Shown: positions 17,520-27,186, counted from the first letter of the stretch. The stretch is 64,000 bases of DNA from Methylotenera oryzisoli (GCA_945881735.1 CAMCVF010000009.1:32985-96984), one strand, 5' to 3'. A program made the numbers and translations. Notes: generated by a model not told the origin, from the letters alone.

Positions 17520-18242
17520 TTACAGCCTAAAATCTTTACCTAAATACACTTCGCGCACCGCATCATTATTGACAATATCTGCAGGATGACCAGATGCAAA
17601 CACCTTGCCGTCATTCACAATATATGCGCGGTCGCAGATACCTAAGGTTTCACGCACATTATGGTCGGTAATCAATACGCCAATATTTTTACTACTCAAA
17701 AAACGAATAATTTTTTGAATTTCCAATACCGCAATTGGATCGATACCCGCAAATGGCTCATCTAACAAAATAAAACTAGGGTTAGTCGCTAAGCAGCGTG
17801 CAATCTCTACGCGGCGGCGCTCACCGCCCGATAGACTAATAGCGGTGCTTTTGCGAATATGCACAATATGCAACTCTTGCAGCAAAGATTCAAGCTGTGC
17901 ATGCTGCTGTTCTTCAGTTAAATTTTGCAACTCTAATATAGCCAATATATTTTCTGTGACCGTCAGTTTACGGAAAATAGACGGCTCTTGCGGCAAGTAA
18001 GCTAAGCCCATGCGCGCACGGCTGTGAATTGGCATGCGGCTTAAATCTTTACCGTTAAGCAAAATACGCCCAGCATCTAGCATTACCAAGCCCACAATCA
18101 TGTAAAAGCTAGTGGTCTTACCTGCTCCATTTGGACCAAGCAAACCGACCACCTCGCCGCTATTAATTTGCAACGAAATATCTTGCACCACAGTGCGCGA
18201 TTTATATGATTTTCGTAGATGCTCTACGATTAGTTCGCTCAT
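17520..18242 (-). CDS. lptB: LPS export ABC transporter ATPase LptB
   Basis: ATPase that drives LPS extraction from the inner membrane with LptFG. Walker A is GPNGAGKTT near residue 37, the ABC signature is [12 protein letters not shown], Walker B is [11 protein letters not shown], and the switch His is in LITDHNV. The length of 240 is standard. It lies 27 bases after lptA. The lptC-lptA-lptB-rpoN order is conserved in proteobacteria. Confidence 0.96.
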   Translation of the reverse strand: MSELIVEHLRKSYKSRTVVQDISLQINSGEVVGLLGPNGAGKTTSFYMIVGLVMLDAGRILLNGKDLSRMPIHSRARMGLAYLPQEPSIFRKLTVTENILAILELQNLTEEQQHAQLESLLQELHIVHIRKSTAISLSGGERRRVEIARCLATNPSFILLDEPFAGIDPIAVLEIQKIIRFLSSKNIGVLITDHNVRETLGICDRAYIVNDGKVFASGHPADIVNNDAVREVYLGKDFRL

Positions 18243-18269
18243 TTAGATTATTTTTCGATGACGGCTACG

Positions 18270-18905
18270 TTAATTGGAAGGTGCTTCTAGTTGGCGATTC
18301 AGCCTTAGCGTTTTATCCACTCTTGGCGGAGGATTCAGACTAACTGGTGCCGCTGGCGTTGTTTCAGTGCCAGTTGCAGGTTTGTTTTTTGGCTGAATAA
18401 TCGCTTTTACGCGACCACTTGACGTGCCACTACTTTCCGATTTTATGCTGCCGATTACTTCGGCATATTCAGCATTAGCGTCATAGCTGATGTAATCACC
18501 ATATACGATATCTTCGCCGCGTTTTACCCAAGCCTTTGTATAAAGCTGCACTTTGTCCATACGTCCATCGTATTCAATACGAAGTCCGCTACCTTGCATG
18601 TATTCGTTTTTACCTTCACGCTTTTGCTTAAAAGTAGTTGGGTTACCCGTAGATGTGCTGTGCTGAAAGCCATCTTTATCTTCGCGCACAATTAGTTTAT
18701 CGGCGCGAATAATTAAAGTACCTTGCGTTAAAATCACGTTACCAGCATAAACACTGGTTTTTTTAGCATCGTTAACAGTCACCGTATCTGCCTCAAGTTC
18801 AATTGGTTTATTGCGGTCTGCTGATTCTGCCCACACTTGCGCGCTAAAGCCTAGGCTTAATGCTAGACTTAACTGCAACAGACTTTTGCAAATAGTGTTA
18901 CTCAT
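18270..18905 (-). CDS. lptA: LPS transport periplasmic protein LptA
   Basis: Periplasmic bridge protein carrying LPS from LptC to LptD. The frame is open to 18971, but the ATG at 18905, with a GGAGAAAC ribosome binding site, starts a clean signal peptide (MSNTICKSLLQ to SAQVWA). That gives 211 residues. The OstA/LptA core starts at IELEADTVTVNDAKKTSVYAG. The last 45 residues or so are Pro/Thr-rich and beyond the usual fold. The gene starts 10 bases beyond the lptC stop. Confidence 0.92.
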   Translation of the reverse strand: MSNTICKSLLQLSLALSLGFSAQVWAESADRNKPIELEADTVTVNDAKKTSVYAGNVILTQGTLIIRADKLIVREDKDGFQHSTSTGNPTTFKQKREGKNEYMQGSGLRIEYDGRMDKVQLYTKAWVKRGEDIVYGDYISYDANAEYAEVIGSIKSESSGTSSGRVKAIIQPKNKPATGTETTPAAPVSLNPPPRVDKTLRLNRQLEAPSN

Positions 18906-18915
18906 TGTTTCTCCG

Positions 18916-19632
18916 CTATTTCTTTTTAATGGCTGGCTTTGGCTTGACTTTATTCTTAGTAACATCAGCATTTACTTTTTTCGATTGATTGTTAACTACC
19001 TTTTTCGCCTTTATTTTACTGGCTTTTGCCGTTTTTACAGCTCTTATTGCTTTAACTGTTGCCGGCCTTTCATAATGTACTTTTACCCTGTCTAGCAAAG
19101 ACACCGTTTGCGCTTTTTTATCGTAAACCATACCAACGGCGGTAATCACGGTTTTTGGTGCTTGTTTAATTGTTACAGGCGCATTAGTTTTCACCAAATC
19201 TTGCTTAGGGAAAATCCATAACTTCTCAGTTAACACCTGCATTTCACCCTTGCCCTCAAAAGCTTGGCGCACCACTTTTACATTATCCACCAACTCAACT
19301 TCTTCGCCATTGCTAGAAATATAACCTCGCAAACCCTCAATTTGCGTATATGGCTTATTAACGGTGTACTGCGTAAAGCGAGGACGCTGTAACACTGTAC
19401 TATCGTCATCAGGGTAATGCAGCATTTCGGTAGCAGCTAAAATATAACGCAACTGCCCCTGTGCATCGGTTTGCGTGGTTACAAAATTATGCATGGTGTA
19501 ATCTGGGTCATGCCGATTACTACCATCTAGCTTAGGGCCTTGCTGCTCAACGGTTTGGCTAATCCAAAACGTCAGCAAGGCCAGCATAGTAGCCAGCACT
19601 ATCGGAAAAAATAAAGCAGAGCGGCTAATCAT
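18916..19632 (-). CDS. lptC: LPS export protein LptC with a lysine-rich tail
   Basis: Bitopic inner-membrane protein that passes LPS to LptA. One N-terminal membrane helix (about 5-25) precedes a periplasmic domain with the DYTMHNFVTTQTDAQG and LRGYISSNGEEVELVDNV segments typical of LptC/YrbK. LptC is usually around 190 residues; here 238. The excess is a C-terminal tail from about 190 very rich in Lys and Ala with almost no acidic residues. It is 21 bases downstream of kdsC. Confidence 0.9.
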   Translation of the reverse strand: MISRSALFFPIVLATMLALLTFWISQTVEQQGPKLDGSNRHDPDYTMHNFVTTQTDAQGQLRYILAATEMLHYPDDDSTVLQRPRFTQYTVNKPYTQIEGLRGYISSNGEEVELVDNVKVVRQAFEGKGEMQVLTEKLWIFPKQDLVKTNAPVTIKQAPKTVITAVGMVYDKKAQTVSLLDRVKVHYERPATVKAIRAVKTAKASKIKAKKVVNNQSKKVNADVTKNKVKPKPAIKKK

Positions 19633-19653
19633 GCTGTTTTTAATTGTGCCAAC

Positions 19654-20205
19654 TTATAGTGCAAAAAATGGCGCCATTTGCGCATGTAAAGTATCTTGCG
19701 CGAGCATAATCATCTCACATAATTCCCGCACCGCGCCATGCCCACCTTGCTTTTGCGTAATGTAATGGGAATGATTTTTAACAGGCATTGGCGCAGAAGG
19801 CACGGTTACGGCCAAGCCACAACGCAGCATTGGCGGCATATCCACCAAATCGTCACCCATAAAAGCCACGCAATCAGCGGCAATGTTTAACTTGGTAATC
19901 AAATCATTAAACGCCACTAATTTATCATCTACGCCTTGATAAAAATGCGCAACGCCAGTGCTTTCTGAGCGCTGCTTAACCACGTTTGATGTGCGCCCTG
20001 TAATGATGGCCATTTGCACGCCACTATTTTTAAGCAACTTCATGCCTAAGCCATCTTGCGTATTAAAAGTTTTATATTCTTGGCCATCATCCCCAATGGT
20101 TAATCCACCATCGGTCATCACACCATCTACATCAAAAATCACCAATTTAATTTTTTTGGCTCGATTTAGTACTTCTTCTGACACATCAGTATTGAAAACG
20201 CTCAT
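19654..20205 (-). CDS. kdsC: 3-deoxy-D-manno-octulosonate 8-phosphate phosphatase
   Basis: HAD-type phosphatase that converts KDO-8-phosphate to KDO for LPS core synthesis. The nucleophile motif FDVDGVMTDGGL is near residue 25, TGRTSNVV is motif II, and the FMGDDLVDMPPM segment is motif IV. No cap domain is present, as expected for the tetrameric C0 class. 183 residues is normal. It is directly coupled to kdsD (one-base contact) and followed by lptC-lptA-lptB, so KDO synthesis and LPS export share an operon. Confidence 0.95.
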   Translation of the reverse strand: MSVFNTDVSEEVLNRAKKIKLVIFDVDGVMTDGGLTIGDDGQEYKTFNTQDGLGMKLLKNSGVQMAIITGRTSNVVKQRSESTGVAHFYQGVDDKLVAFNDLITKLNIAADCVAFMGDDLVDMPPMLRCGLAVTVPSAPMPVKNHSHYITQKQGGHGAVRELCEMIMLAQDTLHAQMAPFFAL

Positions 20206-21245
20206 TACACTACTTTCGCTTTTAATAAATCGTGCATATTGAATGCACCCACCAACTTGCCTGCATCGTTAGTCACTAGCAGGCCATTAATTTTCTTGAT
20301 TTCCATCAGCTCAACGGCCTCTACCGCCAATTGATTAGCATTAATAGTATTAGGACTGGAGTGCATCACGTCACTAATTTTGGCGGTATTAGCATGTATG
20401 CCATTGGCAAATGCACGACGTAAATCACCATCGGTAAAGACGCCGATTGGTTCAAAATTGGCATTCACAACTGCCGTTAAGCCTAAACCTTTATTGGTCA
20501 TTTCAAGTAATGCGGCCGATAATAAAACATCGGCAGCCACACTGGGAATCGCTGCATCAATACGCATCACATCTTTAACGCGCGTGAGCAATTTGCGACC
20601 AATGCTGCCGCCAGGATGTGAACGGGCAAAATCTTCGGCGGTAAAATCGCGCAAATCTAATACACAAACTGCAAGCGCATCACCCAACGCCAAAGCCGCT
20701 GTTGTGCTTGCCGTGGGCGACAAACCAAGCGGACAGGCTTCTTGCGCGACTTCTGAACTTAAGTGCACATCGGACTCTTTAGCCAAGGTGGAATTTGGCG
20801 CGCCTGTAATGCTAATCACTTTTGCGCCTAAGCGTTTAATAGTGGGTAAAATATTCAGTAGCTCATCACTTTCGCCCGAATTAGAAAGCGCAATAACCAC
20901 ATCACCATCGGTAATCATGCCCAAATCACCATGACTAGCCTCAGCTGGGTGCATAAAAAACGCAGGCGTACCAGTACTGGCAAGGGTAGCTGCAATTTTG
21001 CCACCAATATGTCCAGATTTACCCATGCCACTAACCACAACTCGTCCTTGGCAATGTAGAATAAGGTTAACGGCATGCTCAAAACTTGCATCCAGCCGAT
21101 TAGCCAGAACAGTGATTTCATGCGCTTCTATGGTTAATACGTTACGCGCCAGTTGCAGAGTCGAATCATTTTCAGACTGCACAGTTGAAGAAGCAGCGTT
21201 TGGTTGCGCGTGCCCGCGATCTGATTGCAAAATAGTAGGTTCCAT
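20205..21245 (-). CDS. kdsD: D-arabinose 5-phosphate isomerase
   Basis: Converts ribulose-5-phosphate to arabinose-5-phosphate, the first step to KDO. The SIS domain (about 50-200) contains GMGKSGHIGGKIAATLASTG, HPAEASHGDLGMI and ALSNSGESDE. Two CBS domains follow (about 225-345). The length of 346 is slightly above the usual 325-330 because of a polar N-terminal extension of about 25 residues. It is the first gene of the leftward kdsD-kdsC-lptCAB-rpoN block. Confidence 0.95.
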   Translation of the reverse strand: MEPTILQSDRGHAQPNAASSTVQSENDSTLQLARNVLTIEAHEITVLANRLDASFEHAVNLILHCQGRVVVSGMGKSGHIGGKIAATLASTGTPAFFMHPAEASHGDLGMITDGDVVIALSNSGESDELLNILPTIKRLGAKVISITGAPNSTLAKESDVHLSSEVAQEACPLGLSPTASTTAALALGDALAVCVLDLRDFTAEDFARSHPGGSIGRKLLTRVKDVMRIDAAIPSVAADVLLSAALLEMTNKGLGLTAVVNANFEPIGVFTDGDLRRAFANGIHANTAKISDVMHSSPNTINANQLAVEAVELMEIKKINGLLVTNDAGKLVGAFNMHDLLKAKVV

Positions 21246-21412
21246 AATCGATTAGTATAAAAGGGAAACCATTACTAATAAAGGAAAATACTGATGTTTT
21301 TTATTAAATTTGAAAAAGTAGGCACAATTTTTGCCCTATTTAATCAAAGCCTTATTAAAATAAGCGATATCTAATAAAAAAGCTTTTTAAATGCCATTTA
21401 AATTCACTACAC

Positions 21413-23389
21413 ATGTTTGATTCTCTAACTAGTGTTTTACTCTTGCTAACCAGCTCTGTCTTGGCTGTTGCGTTTTTCCGTGCCTTGCGTCTGCCTGCTA
21501 TGCTGGCGTATTTTATGGTTGGTGTGTTAATTGGCCCTTATGCCTTAAATTTATTGCCTAGCACCGAAAGCGGCCGTAATGTAGCCCAGTTTGGCATAGT
21601 ATTTTTGATGTTCAGTATCGGTTTGGAATTTAGCTTATCTAAACTATACGCCATGCGCAAAACCTTATTTGGCTTGGGTGGCGCGCAAGTATTAATTACG
21701 CTTAGCGTGATTATGCTGGTGGGCTGGATCTCTGGATTAAGTCCTGTTACCGCCTTTGTAGTGGGTGGAGCATTAACCATGTCGTCAACTGCCATTGTGT
21801 CTAAAATGCTCATGGAACGTGTCGATTTAAATTCGCGCCATGGTCGTTTAAGTATCGGCATTTTACTGTTTCAAGATTTAGCTGTTATCCCTATTTTGGT
21901 ACTGATACCCACTTTGGGTGCGCACTCTGACAATATGAGCACCATTTTAATGATGTCGCTGCTCAAAAGTATTTTCTTGTTGTTTATATTGTTTAAATTC
22001 GGCAAAGGTATCGTCAATGCTTGGTTTAGCGTTGTAGCCAAACAACGCTCGCGCGAATTATTTGTGATGAACGTTTTAATGGTGACTTTATTGCTGGCTA
22101 CCGTCACCAAAATTGCAGGCTTATCGTATGCATTAGGTGCGTTTATTGCGGGTATGCTGATTTCAGAAACAAGCTATCGCTATCAAGTGGAATCCGATAT
22201 TGCGTCTTTCCGCGATATTTTACTTGGTTTGTTTTTTATCAGCGTAGGCATGTTGCTTGACCTTACCCAACTAGCCAACCATATCGGCTTGGTGTTATTG
22301 CTTTTAGTGGGTTTTGTCTTATTTAAAGCGTTTGTTATCGCCTCCTTGAGCCGTTTATTTGGCTATGAAACTGGCGTTGGAATCCGCACAGGTATGGTGT
22401 TGGCGCAAGCAGGTGAGTTTAGTTTTGTTATTTTGGCACTGGGTTTAGAGCAAAATTTAATCGGGGGCGATGAGCTACAAATTATATTAGCCGCATCTTT
22501 ATTATCCATGGCAGCCGCACCATTTATTATTCAATATAACGGCCGCATTGCGCGCAAATTGGTTAAAAGCTACACCCGCAACAGTAGCCAAGTAGTGTAT
22601 GAAATCGATAGCGTTGCCAAAAACCTGAAAGACCATGTGATTATTTGTGGCTACGGCCGCAGTGGCCAATATTTAGGCCGCTTTTTAAAAGAAGAAAACA
22701 TCCCTTTTATTGCCTTAGATATTGACCCCACGCGTGTGCATGATGCCTCCGCCGCTGGTGAACATGTGATGTATGGTGATGCCGGAAGACGCAATGTGTT
22801 AGAAGCTGCTGGTGGCGCGCGCGCTAAAGCCTTAGTTGTCAGCTACTCTGATATGCGGGCATCCATGAAAGTATTGCATGTAGCACAAGAGAGCTACCCT
22901 AATCTGCCAGTGATTGTGCGCACTTATGATGATGCCGATATCGAAACCTTTAGAGATGCGGGCGCCACCGAAGCAGTGCCTGAAGTGTTAGAAGGCAGCT
23001 TAATGTTAGCATCACACGCATTGGTACTATTGGGTATACCTTTATATAGGGTTATTAAACGCATTAGGCGCTTCCGCGAAGAGCGTTATAAAATGTTTCA
23101 AGGCTATTTCCATGGTTTAACCGACGTACCCACCGAAATTACCGAAGCGCATCAAGTACGTTTACATTCAATAGAACTAATCCCTGAGGCCTTTACTGTT
23201 GGTATGCGCTTAGATGAAATTAATTTTGATAGCTTTAATGTAGAGCTACAACATATTCGCCGCCCTAATATGCTAGAAGACATTTTGCCGCGCGGCGATA
23301 TTGAGCTGGCTGAAGGCGATATATTGGTGTTACTAGGTAGCCCTGCCAATTTAAGCAACACTGAAAAATTCTTACTCACAGGCCGATAA
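21413..23389 (+). CDS. Kef/YbaL-type monovalent cation:proton antiporter
   Basis: CPA2-family membrane protein of 658 residues. Residues 1-385 contain about 12 hydrophobic segments with FMVGVLIGPYAL, LMFSIGLEFS and FQDLAVIPIL typical of Kef-type exchangers. A cytoplasmic RCK_N domain follows (DHVIICGYGRSGQYLGRFL, near 408), then an RCK_C domain (about 575-655). It probably exports K+ or Na+ in exchange for protons under nucleotide control. No KefF/KefG ancillary gene is adjacent. It is divergent from kdsD and is followed 3 bases later by thiO. Confidence 0.9.
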   Translation: MFDSLTSVLLLLTSSVLAVAFFRALRLPAMLAYFMVGVLIGPYALNLLPSTESGRNVAQFGIVFLMFSIGLEFSLSKLYAMRKTLFGLGGAQVLITLSVIMLVGWISGLSPVTAFVVGGALTMSSTAIVSKMLMERVDLNSRHGRLSIGILLFQDLAVIPILVLIPTLGAHSDNMSTILMMSLLKSIFLLFILFKFGKGIVNAWFSVVAKQRSRELFVMNVLMVTLLLATVTKIAGLSYALGAFIAGMLISETSYRYQVESDIASFRDILLGLFFISVGMLLDLTQLANHIGLVLLLLVGFVLFKAFVIASLSRLFGYETGVGIRTGMVLAQAGEFSFVILALGLEQNLIGGDELQIILAASLLSMAAAPFIIQYNGRIARKLVKSYTRNSSQVVYEIDSVAKNLKDHVIICGYGRSGQYLGRFLKEENIPFIALDIDPTRVHDASAAGEHVMYGDAGRRNVLEAAGGARAKALVVSYSDMRASMKVLHVAQESYPNLPVIVRTYDDADIETFRDAGATEAVPEVLEGSLMLASHALVLLGIPLYRVIKRIRRFREERYKMFQGYFHGLTDVPTEITEAHQVRLHSIELIPEAFTVGMRLDEINFDSFNVELQHIRRPNMLEDILPRGDIELAEGDILVLLGSPANLSNTEKFLLTGR

Positions 23390-23392
23390 TTA

Positions 23393-24403
23393 ATGTCATC
23401 TAAAAAAGTAGTGGTAGTTGGCGGCGGAATTGTGGGTTGTTTAACAGCGCTTGAATTAAATAATCGCGGTTGCCAAGTGACACTGGTTGAACGGAATGTG
23501 GTCGCAAGCCAAACATCTGGCGAATCTTCTTGGGCGGGTGCTGGTATTTTGTTTCCACTACTGCCTTGGATGTATAAACAAGAAGTGAATCAACTGACAT
23601 TAGCTGGTGCCAAAGCATATCCAGGGATATGTGAGCACTTACTAACAACTACAGGCATTGACCCTGAATTAATTGTATGCGGCATGCAAATTTTAGCGCC
23701 TGCCGATGCGGCAACCGCAACCGATTGGTGTATCAAAAATAACATCCCCATGCAAGCCAATGCAAAAGGGCTTTTTTTACCAAGCGTTGCCCAATTGCGG
23801 CCGCCACAATTATTAAAAGCATTACGCATTGCTTTAATACAAAATGGCATCACCTTATTAGAGCATACAGAATTACAAGTGCTTAAATCATGTGATCAGC
23901 TAAATTACTGGAAAACCACCACAGGGGACGTTTTAGAGGCGAATCAATTTGTAGTGACCTCAGGTGCTTGGAGTTTTGAACTGCTCAAAAATACGGCACA
24001 ACAGCTCAACATTAAACCTATGCGCGGCCAGATATTACTTTATGAGCAAATGACTGAAAGATTAACGCATATTGTTTACAAAGATGGCTTTTATTTGGTG
24101 CCGCGCCAAGATGGTTTATTGCTGGCTGGCAGTACATTAGAAGATGTGGGTTTTGATAAAAATACGACTGAAGACGTAAAACTAGCTTTACAAATAAAGG
24201 CCCAAGCTATTTTACCGAGCTTAAAAAATGCCACTTTACGCAAACATTGGTGTGGCTTGAGGCCAGGCACCCCAGAAAACTTACCTATAATTGCTGCACA
24301 CCAAAGTATTCAAAACCTGTACTTAAATACGGGGCATTTTCGCTACGGGTTAACCATGGCACCAGCAAGTGCAAAACGTATAGCCAGTTTAATGTGCGAT
24401 TAA
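23393..24403 (+). CDS. thiO: FAD-dependent glycine oxidase-like protein (ThiO-like)
   Basis: DAO-family flavoprotein of 336 residues. The dinucleotide-binding motif VVVVGGGIVGCLTALEL is at the N-terminus. SWAGAGILFPLLPW and the C-terminal HWCGLRPGTPENLPIIA plus GHFRYGLTMAPASAK match glycine oxidase ThiO, which makes the iminoglycine used in thiazole synthesis. It lies 3 bases after the antiporter gene, so it is probably co-transcribed. No other thi gene is in the window, so a related amino-acid oxidase remains possible. Confidence 0.82.
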   Translation: MSSKKVVVVGGGIVGCLTALELNNRGCQVTLVERNVVASQTSGESSWAGAGILFPLLPWMYKQEVNQLTLAGAKAYPGICEHLLTTTGIDPELIVCGMQILAPADAATATDWCIKNNIPMQANAKGLFLPSVAQLRPPQLLKALRIALIQNGITLLEHTELQVLKSCDQLNYWKTTTGDVLEANQFVVTSGAWSFELLKNTAQQLNIKPMRGQILLYEQMTERLTHIVYKDGFYLVPRQDGLLLAGSTLEDVGFDKNTTEDVKLALQIKAQAILPSLKNATLRKHWCGLRPGTPENLPIIAAHQSIQNLYLNTGHFRYGLTMAPASAKRIASLMCD

Positions 24404-24425
24404 GATTAGCTGTTGCGACTTTATT

Positions 24426-25178
24426 CTAGGATTTAACACTACATACGGCACAAGCTGGGTCGCGGTTCAATTTAATCGTCCGCCATTCCGTGCTCATCGC
24501 GTCTAAAAGCAATAATCGGCCTTGCAAGTTTTCACCAATTTCCATGATTACTTTAAGCGCCTCAGCAGCTTGCATACTACCAATAATACCCACTAACGGA
24601 GCAAAAATGCCATTTTCGGCACAGCGCATTTCAGTGTCACCACCAGTATCAGGATACAAACAGTGATAACAAGGGCTAGTTTCATTTCTAAAATCAAATA
24701 CAGAAATTTGCCCCTCAAAGCCAATGGCAGCGCCAGAAACCAATGGTTTTTTAAACTGAAAACAAATACGATTTAGCGCATAACGTGTAGCAAAATTATC
24801 ACTGCAATCAATCACTGCATCTACATTTTTCACTAATTGCGTAAACTCAGCATCAGTCGATTTTTGCTGAATGATTTGCACCACAATTTCAGGGTTAATT
24901 GCTTGAATAGATTGCTGTGCAGAAGCGGCTTTGTTTACACCAACAGATTTCGTTGTATGAATAATCTGCCGCTGTAAATTGGTTAAATCAACTGTATCAA
25001 AATCGCAAATGGTCAGCTTACCAACACCTGAAGCAGCCAAATACAAAGCTACTGGCGAACCTAAACCACCCGCCCCTACAATCAACGCATGGCTGTTGAC
25101 TAAATTCTCTTGGCCTTCATAACCAATTTTTGGCAATAATATATGGCGACTGTAACGTAAAAGCTGGTTATCGTTCAC
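24426..25178 (-). CDS. moeB: MoeB/ThiF-family adenylyltransferase
   Basis: E1-like enzyme that adenylates the C-terminal glycine of MoaD- or ThiS-type sulfur carriers. The family opening QLLRYSRHILLP is followed by GAGGLGSPVALYLAASGVG, DFDTVDLTNLQRQ and DCSDNFATRY. Zinc-binding CYHC and CAVC pairs follow. The frame opens further upstream, but the GTG at 25178 gives the usual family N-terminus (250 residues) and overlaps the pilin stop codon as TAGTG, so I prefer it. Substrate choice (molybdopterin or thiamine) is uncertain, although a ThiO-like gene lies convergent next door. Confidence 0.85.
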   Translation of the reverse strand: MNDNQLLRYSRHILLPKIGYEGQENLVNSHALIVGAGGLGSPVALYLAASGVGKLTICDFDTVDLTNLQRQIIHTTKSVGVNKAASAQQSIQAINPEIVVQIIQQKSTDAEFTQLVKNVDAVIDCSDNFATRYALNRICFQFKKPLVSGAAIGFEGQISVFDFRNETSPCYHCLYPDTGGDTEMRCAENGIFAPLVGIIGSMQAAEALKVIMEIGENLQGRLLLLDAMSTEWRTIKLNRDPACAVCSVKS

Positions 25179-25858
25179 TAAGGTAATCGCCCCGCTCTCA
25201 CCATACGATTCATCAAAATATTGGCTGAAACCCATGTTACTAAATCGTCATAGGGATTCACTGCATTTTCAGCAAAATCCTTATTCACATAAAAATTATC
25301 TAGGTTGGTATTTTCTAGTTGGTCCGCCCCCACAGCAGGCATCACTGCGCCGTTTTCACCTAATGAAACCACAATGGCAGGTATGCTTATGGCAATGGCG
25401 TTTCCATCTGCTGAATTTAACACGGTGATGTCACCTGCTGAGGCCAAAATAAAGCCTGTGGCTGAGTTTGCAAAGGTTTGCGTCACTTGATAAGTAAATT
25501 GGTTACCCCAGCTATCGATACCATCCAAGCCCAAATCACTAAATGGCAATCGCCCCCTCACGTTTGCGCACAAGGCACCTAGACGATTTTCAATGCCATC
25601 AGCGTCAGTATCCGGGCATGGCAAAAAGGGCCTACCATCCGCAGCGCTGTGGCTTAGCGCATAACCAACAAGCGCCTCTCGTATTTCATTTAAATCCGCT
25701 CTAGTTTCGCTATTATTTCTTATTGCCATTTGAGCGGTTAACGGCGTTAGAAATGTCGCCAACAACAGCCCAATAATAACTAACACAATAGCCAGTTCAA
25801 CCAAAGTAAAGCCTTGCTTACTTTTCTCGATGTTTTTCAATAAGCTATATTTATTCAT
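25178..25858 (-). CDS. Prepilin-like protein with N-terminal methylation site
   Basis: Type IV pilin-like protein. The prepilin peptidase site KQGFTLVELAIVLVIIG is complete with Gly -1 and Glu 5, preceded by a short charged leader. The rest (about 190 residues) is a secreted head containing LPCPDTDADG and a LGLDGIDSWGNQFTYQV stretch. The ATG at 25858 has GAGAG upstream and is preferred over 25873. It is the last pilus gene of the leftward msh-like operon, overlapping the preceding one or nearly so. Probably a minor pilin; a major-pilin role is less likely given its size. Confidence 0.82.
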   Translation of the reverse strand: MNKYSLLKNIEKSKQGFTLVELAIVLVIIGLLLATFLTPLTAQMAIRNNSETRADLNEIREALVGYALSHSAADGRPFLPCPDTDADGIENRLGALCANVRGRLPFSDLGLDGIDSWGNQFTYQVTQTFANSATGFILASAGDITVLNSADGNAIAISIPAIVVSLGENGAVMPAVGADQLENTNLDNFYVNKDFAENAVNPYDDLVTWVSANILMNRMVRAGRLP

Positions 25859-25869
25859 GTTTGCTCTCA

Positions 25870-27186
25870 TCATGGCGCCACTATTAACATTTGGTCATTA
25901 TAATTCTTGGTAATAGAAGTGCTAGTTGCGTCAAATACAAAATCCAAATCGGTATTTTCAATGCTATCTAAGTAATTGTTTATATTGGATGAAGGCCTAT
26001 CTTGACCAGTAAGAGTAGCACCTGTTGCAATAAGCAATGCTTTGACGTTGGCCTGTGCACCCACCTGAATGACGCCATTAGCGCAACCTGGTGAGGCAAA
26101 ACTGCAATCATTAGATAAGACATAATACATAAAATCTTGCCAGCGACTTTCAGTGAACCACGCTGGCAAATAATCGGTCACCCCTTTGTTAGCATGTGTA
26201 CAGCTACTGGCGACATTATTAACGACATTATTAATTGGTAATAAACCTTGTTGCAAACCCTCATCGCATCTATTGGTCGGATCGCCCAACACGGCAGCGT
26301 AAGGGTAAAATCTATCCACAGGATTAGCCGCGCTAGCTTGATAATAAGCTCTTAAACTATTTGCAGCATCGCCAAGTGCGCGCTTGTTTAAAGCAAGCAT
26401 TAATTCATCAATCGTAATATAAATTAATTTGTCGTTGTACTCGTAAGGCTGTTGATACACTTGATTGCTAGGTGTGACATAGCGCATATCATCACCAATA
26501 ATAAAGTCTTCATTGGGAATAACATAGTTCGCGTTTGAGTAAGTAACACCCGCAATAGTTATACTATCTAAATAAGCATTTGCACCAGCCAGACCACCTG
26601 AACGGTTTTGGCCTCCAACTGGCGCGCCTGGGGCTATGATGACTGCGGCTACTCTGTTAGAAATGATTTGGCCATTTTTGTCGCGCACCACAAGCCAAGG
26701 CTGTGATGGTGCATCTGCTATGGCAGGATTAATAATAAGGCTGCCAGGCGCATCCGATGTTCTAATCAGATTTCTAGAGACCGCATACCATAAGCGCTCT
26801 CCTGACCCATCTTCTAAATCGGCAGAGATGCCATATTGGTTGGCACCATCACCTATGCAAGGCAACGTTTGCGCAGCGTAGGGCAATTTGCCAATCAGCA
26901 AATCAAATGCAGAAACAGAGTTAGTGCAATCGGCATTGCCATCGTAATTACCATCAACTGCGCTACGATCAGGGAACGGCAAAATGCCTGGATATTGTTG
27001 GTGCGCAATAGACCATCCCATTAAAGCTTCTTTTGCTTCAGCCAAAGCGGCGGCTGTATTTTTATCGCGCTGTATGGTAATTTCGGATGCGTTTAATTTT
27101 TTAAAGGTATAAACGGTGACTATGATTGCGATTAAGAAAACCAATGCTAATAACGCAAGCCCGCGCTCGTTAAAGCGCGTCTTCAT
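25870..27186 (-). CDS. Large pilin-like protein, possible tip subunit
   Basis: 438-residue protein with a hydrophobic N-terminal helix directly after a Gly (RGLALLALVFLIAII), like a prepilin, but without Glu at position 5. This pattern occurs in GspK/PilX-type minor pilins. The large head contains LPFPDRSAVDG, related to the LPCPDTDADG motif of the next protein, followed by LWYAVSRNLI and several Cys (near 88, 108, 305, 331, 360, 366) that could form disulfides in the periplasm. Function as the tip or cap of a pseudopilus is an inference. Confidence 0.65.
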   Translation of the reverse strand: MKTRFNERGLALLALVFLIAIIVTVYTFKKLNASEITIQRDKNTAAALAEAKEALMGWSIAHQQYPGILPFPDRSAVDGNYDGNADCTNSVSAFDLLIGKLPYAAQTLPCIGDGANQYGISADLEDGSGERLWYAVSRNLIRTSDAPGSLIINPAIADAPSQPWLVVRDKNGQIISNRVAAVIIAPGAPVGGQNRSGGLAGANAYLDSITIAGVTYSNANYVIPNEDFIIGDDMRYVTPSNQVYQQPYEYNDKLIYITIDELMLALNKRALGDAANSLRAYYQASAANPVDRFYPYAAVLGDPTNRCDEGLQQGLLPINNVVNNVASSCTHANKGVTDYLPAWFTESRWQDFMYYVLSNDCSFASPGCANGVIQVGAQANVKALLIATGATLTGQDRPSSNINNYLDSIENTDLDFVFDATSTSITKNYNDQMLIVAP

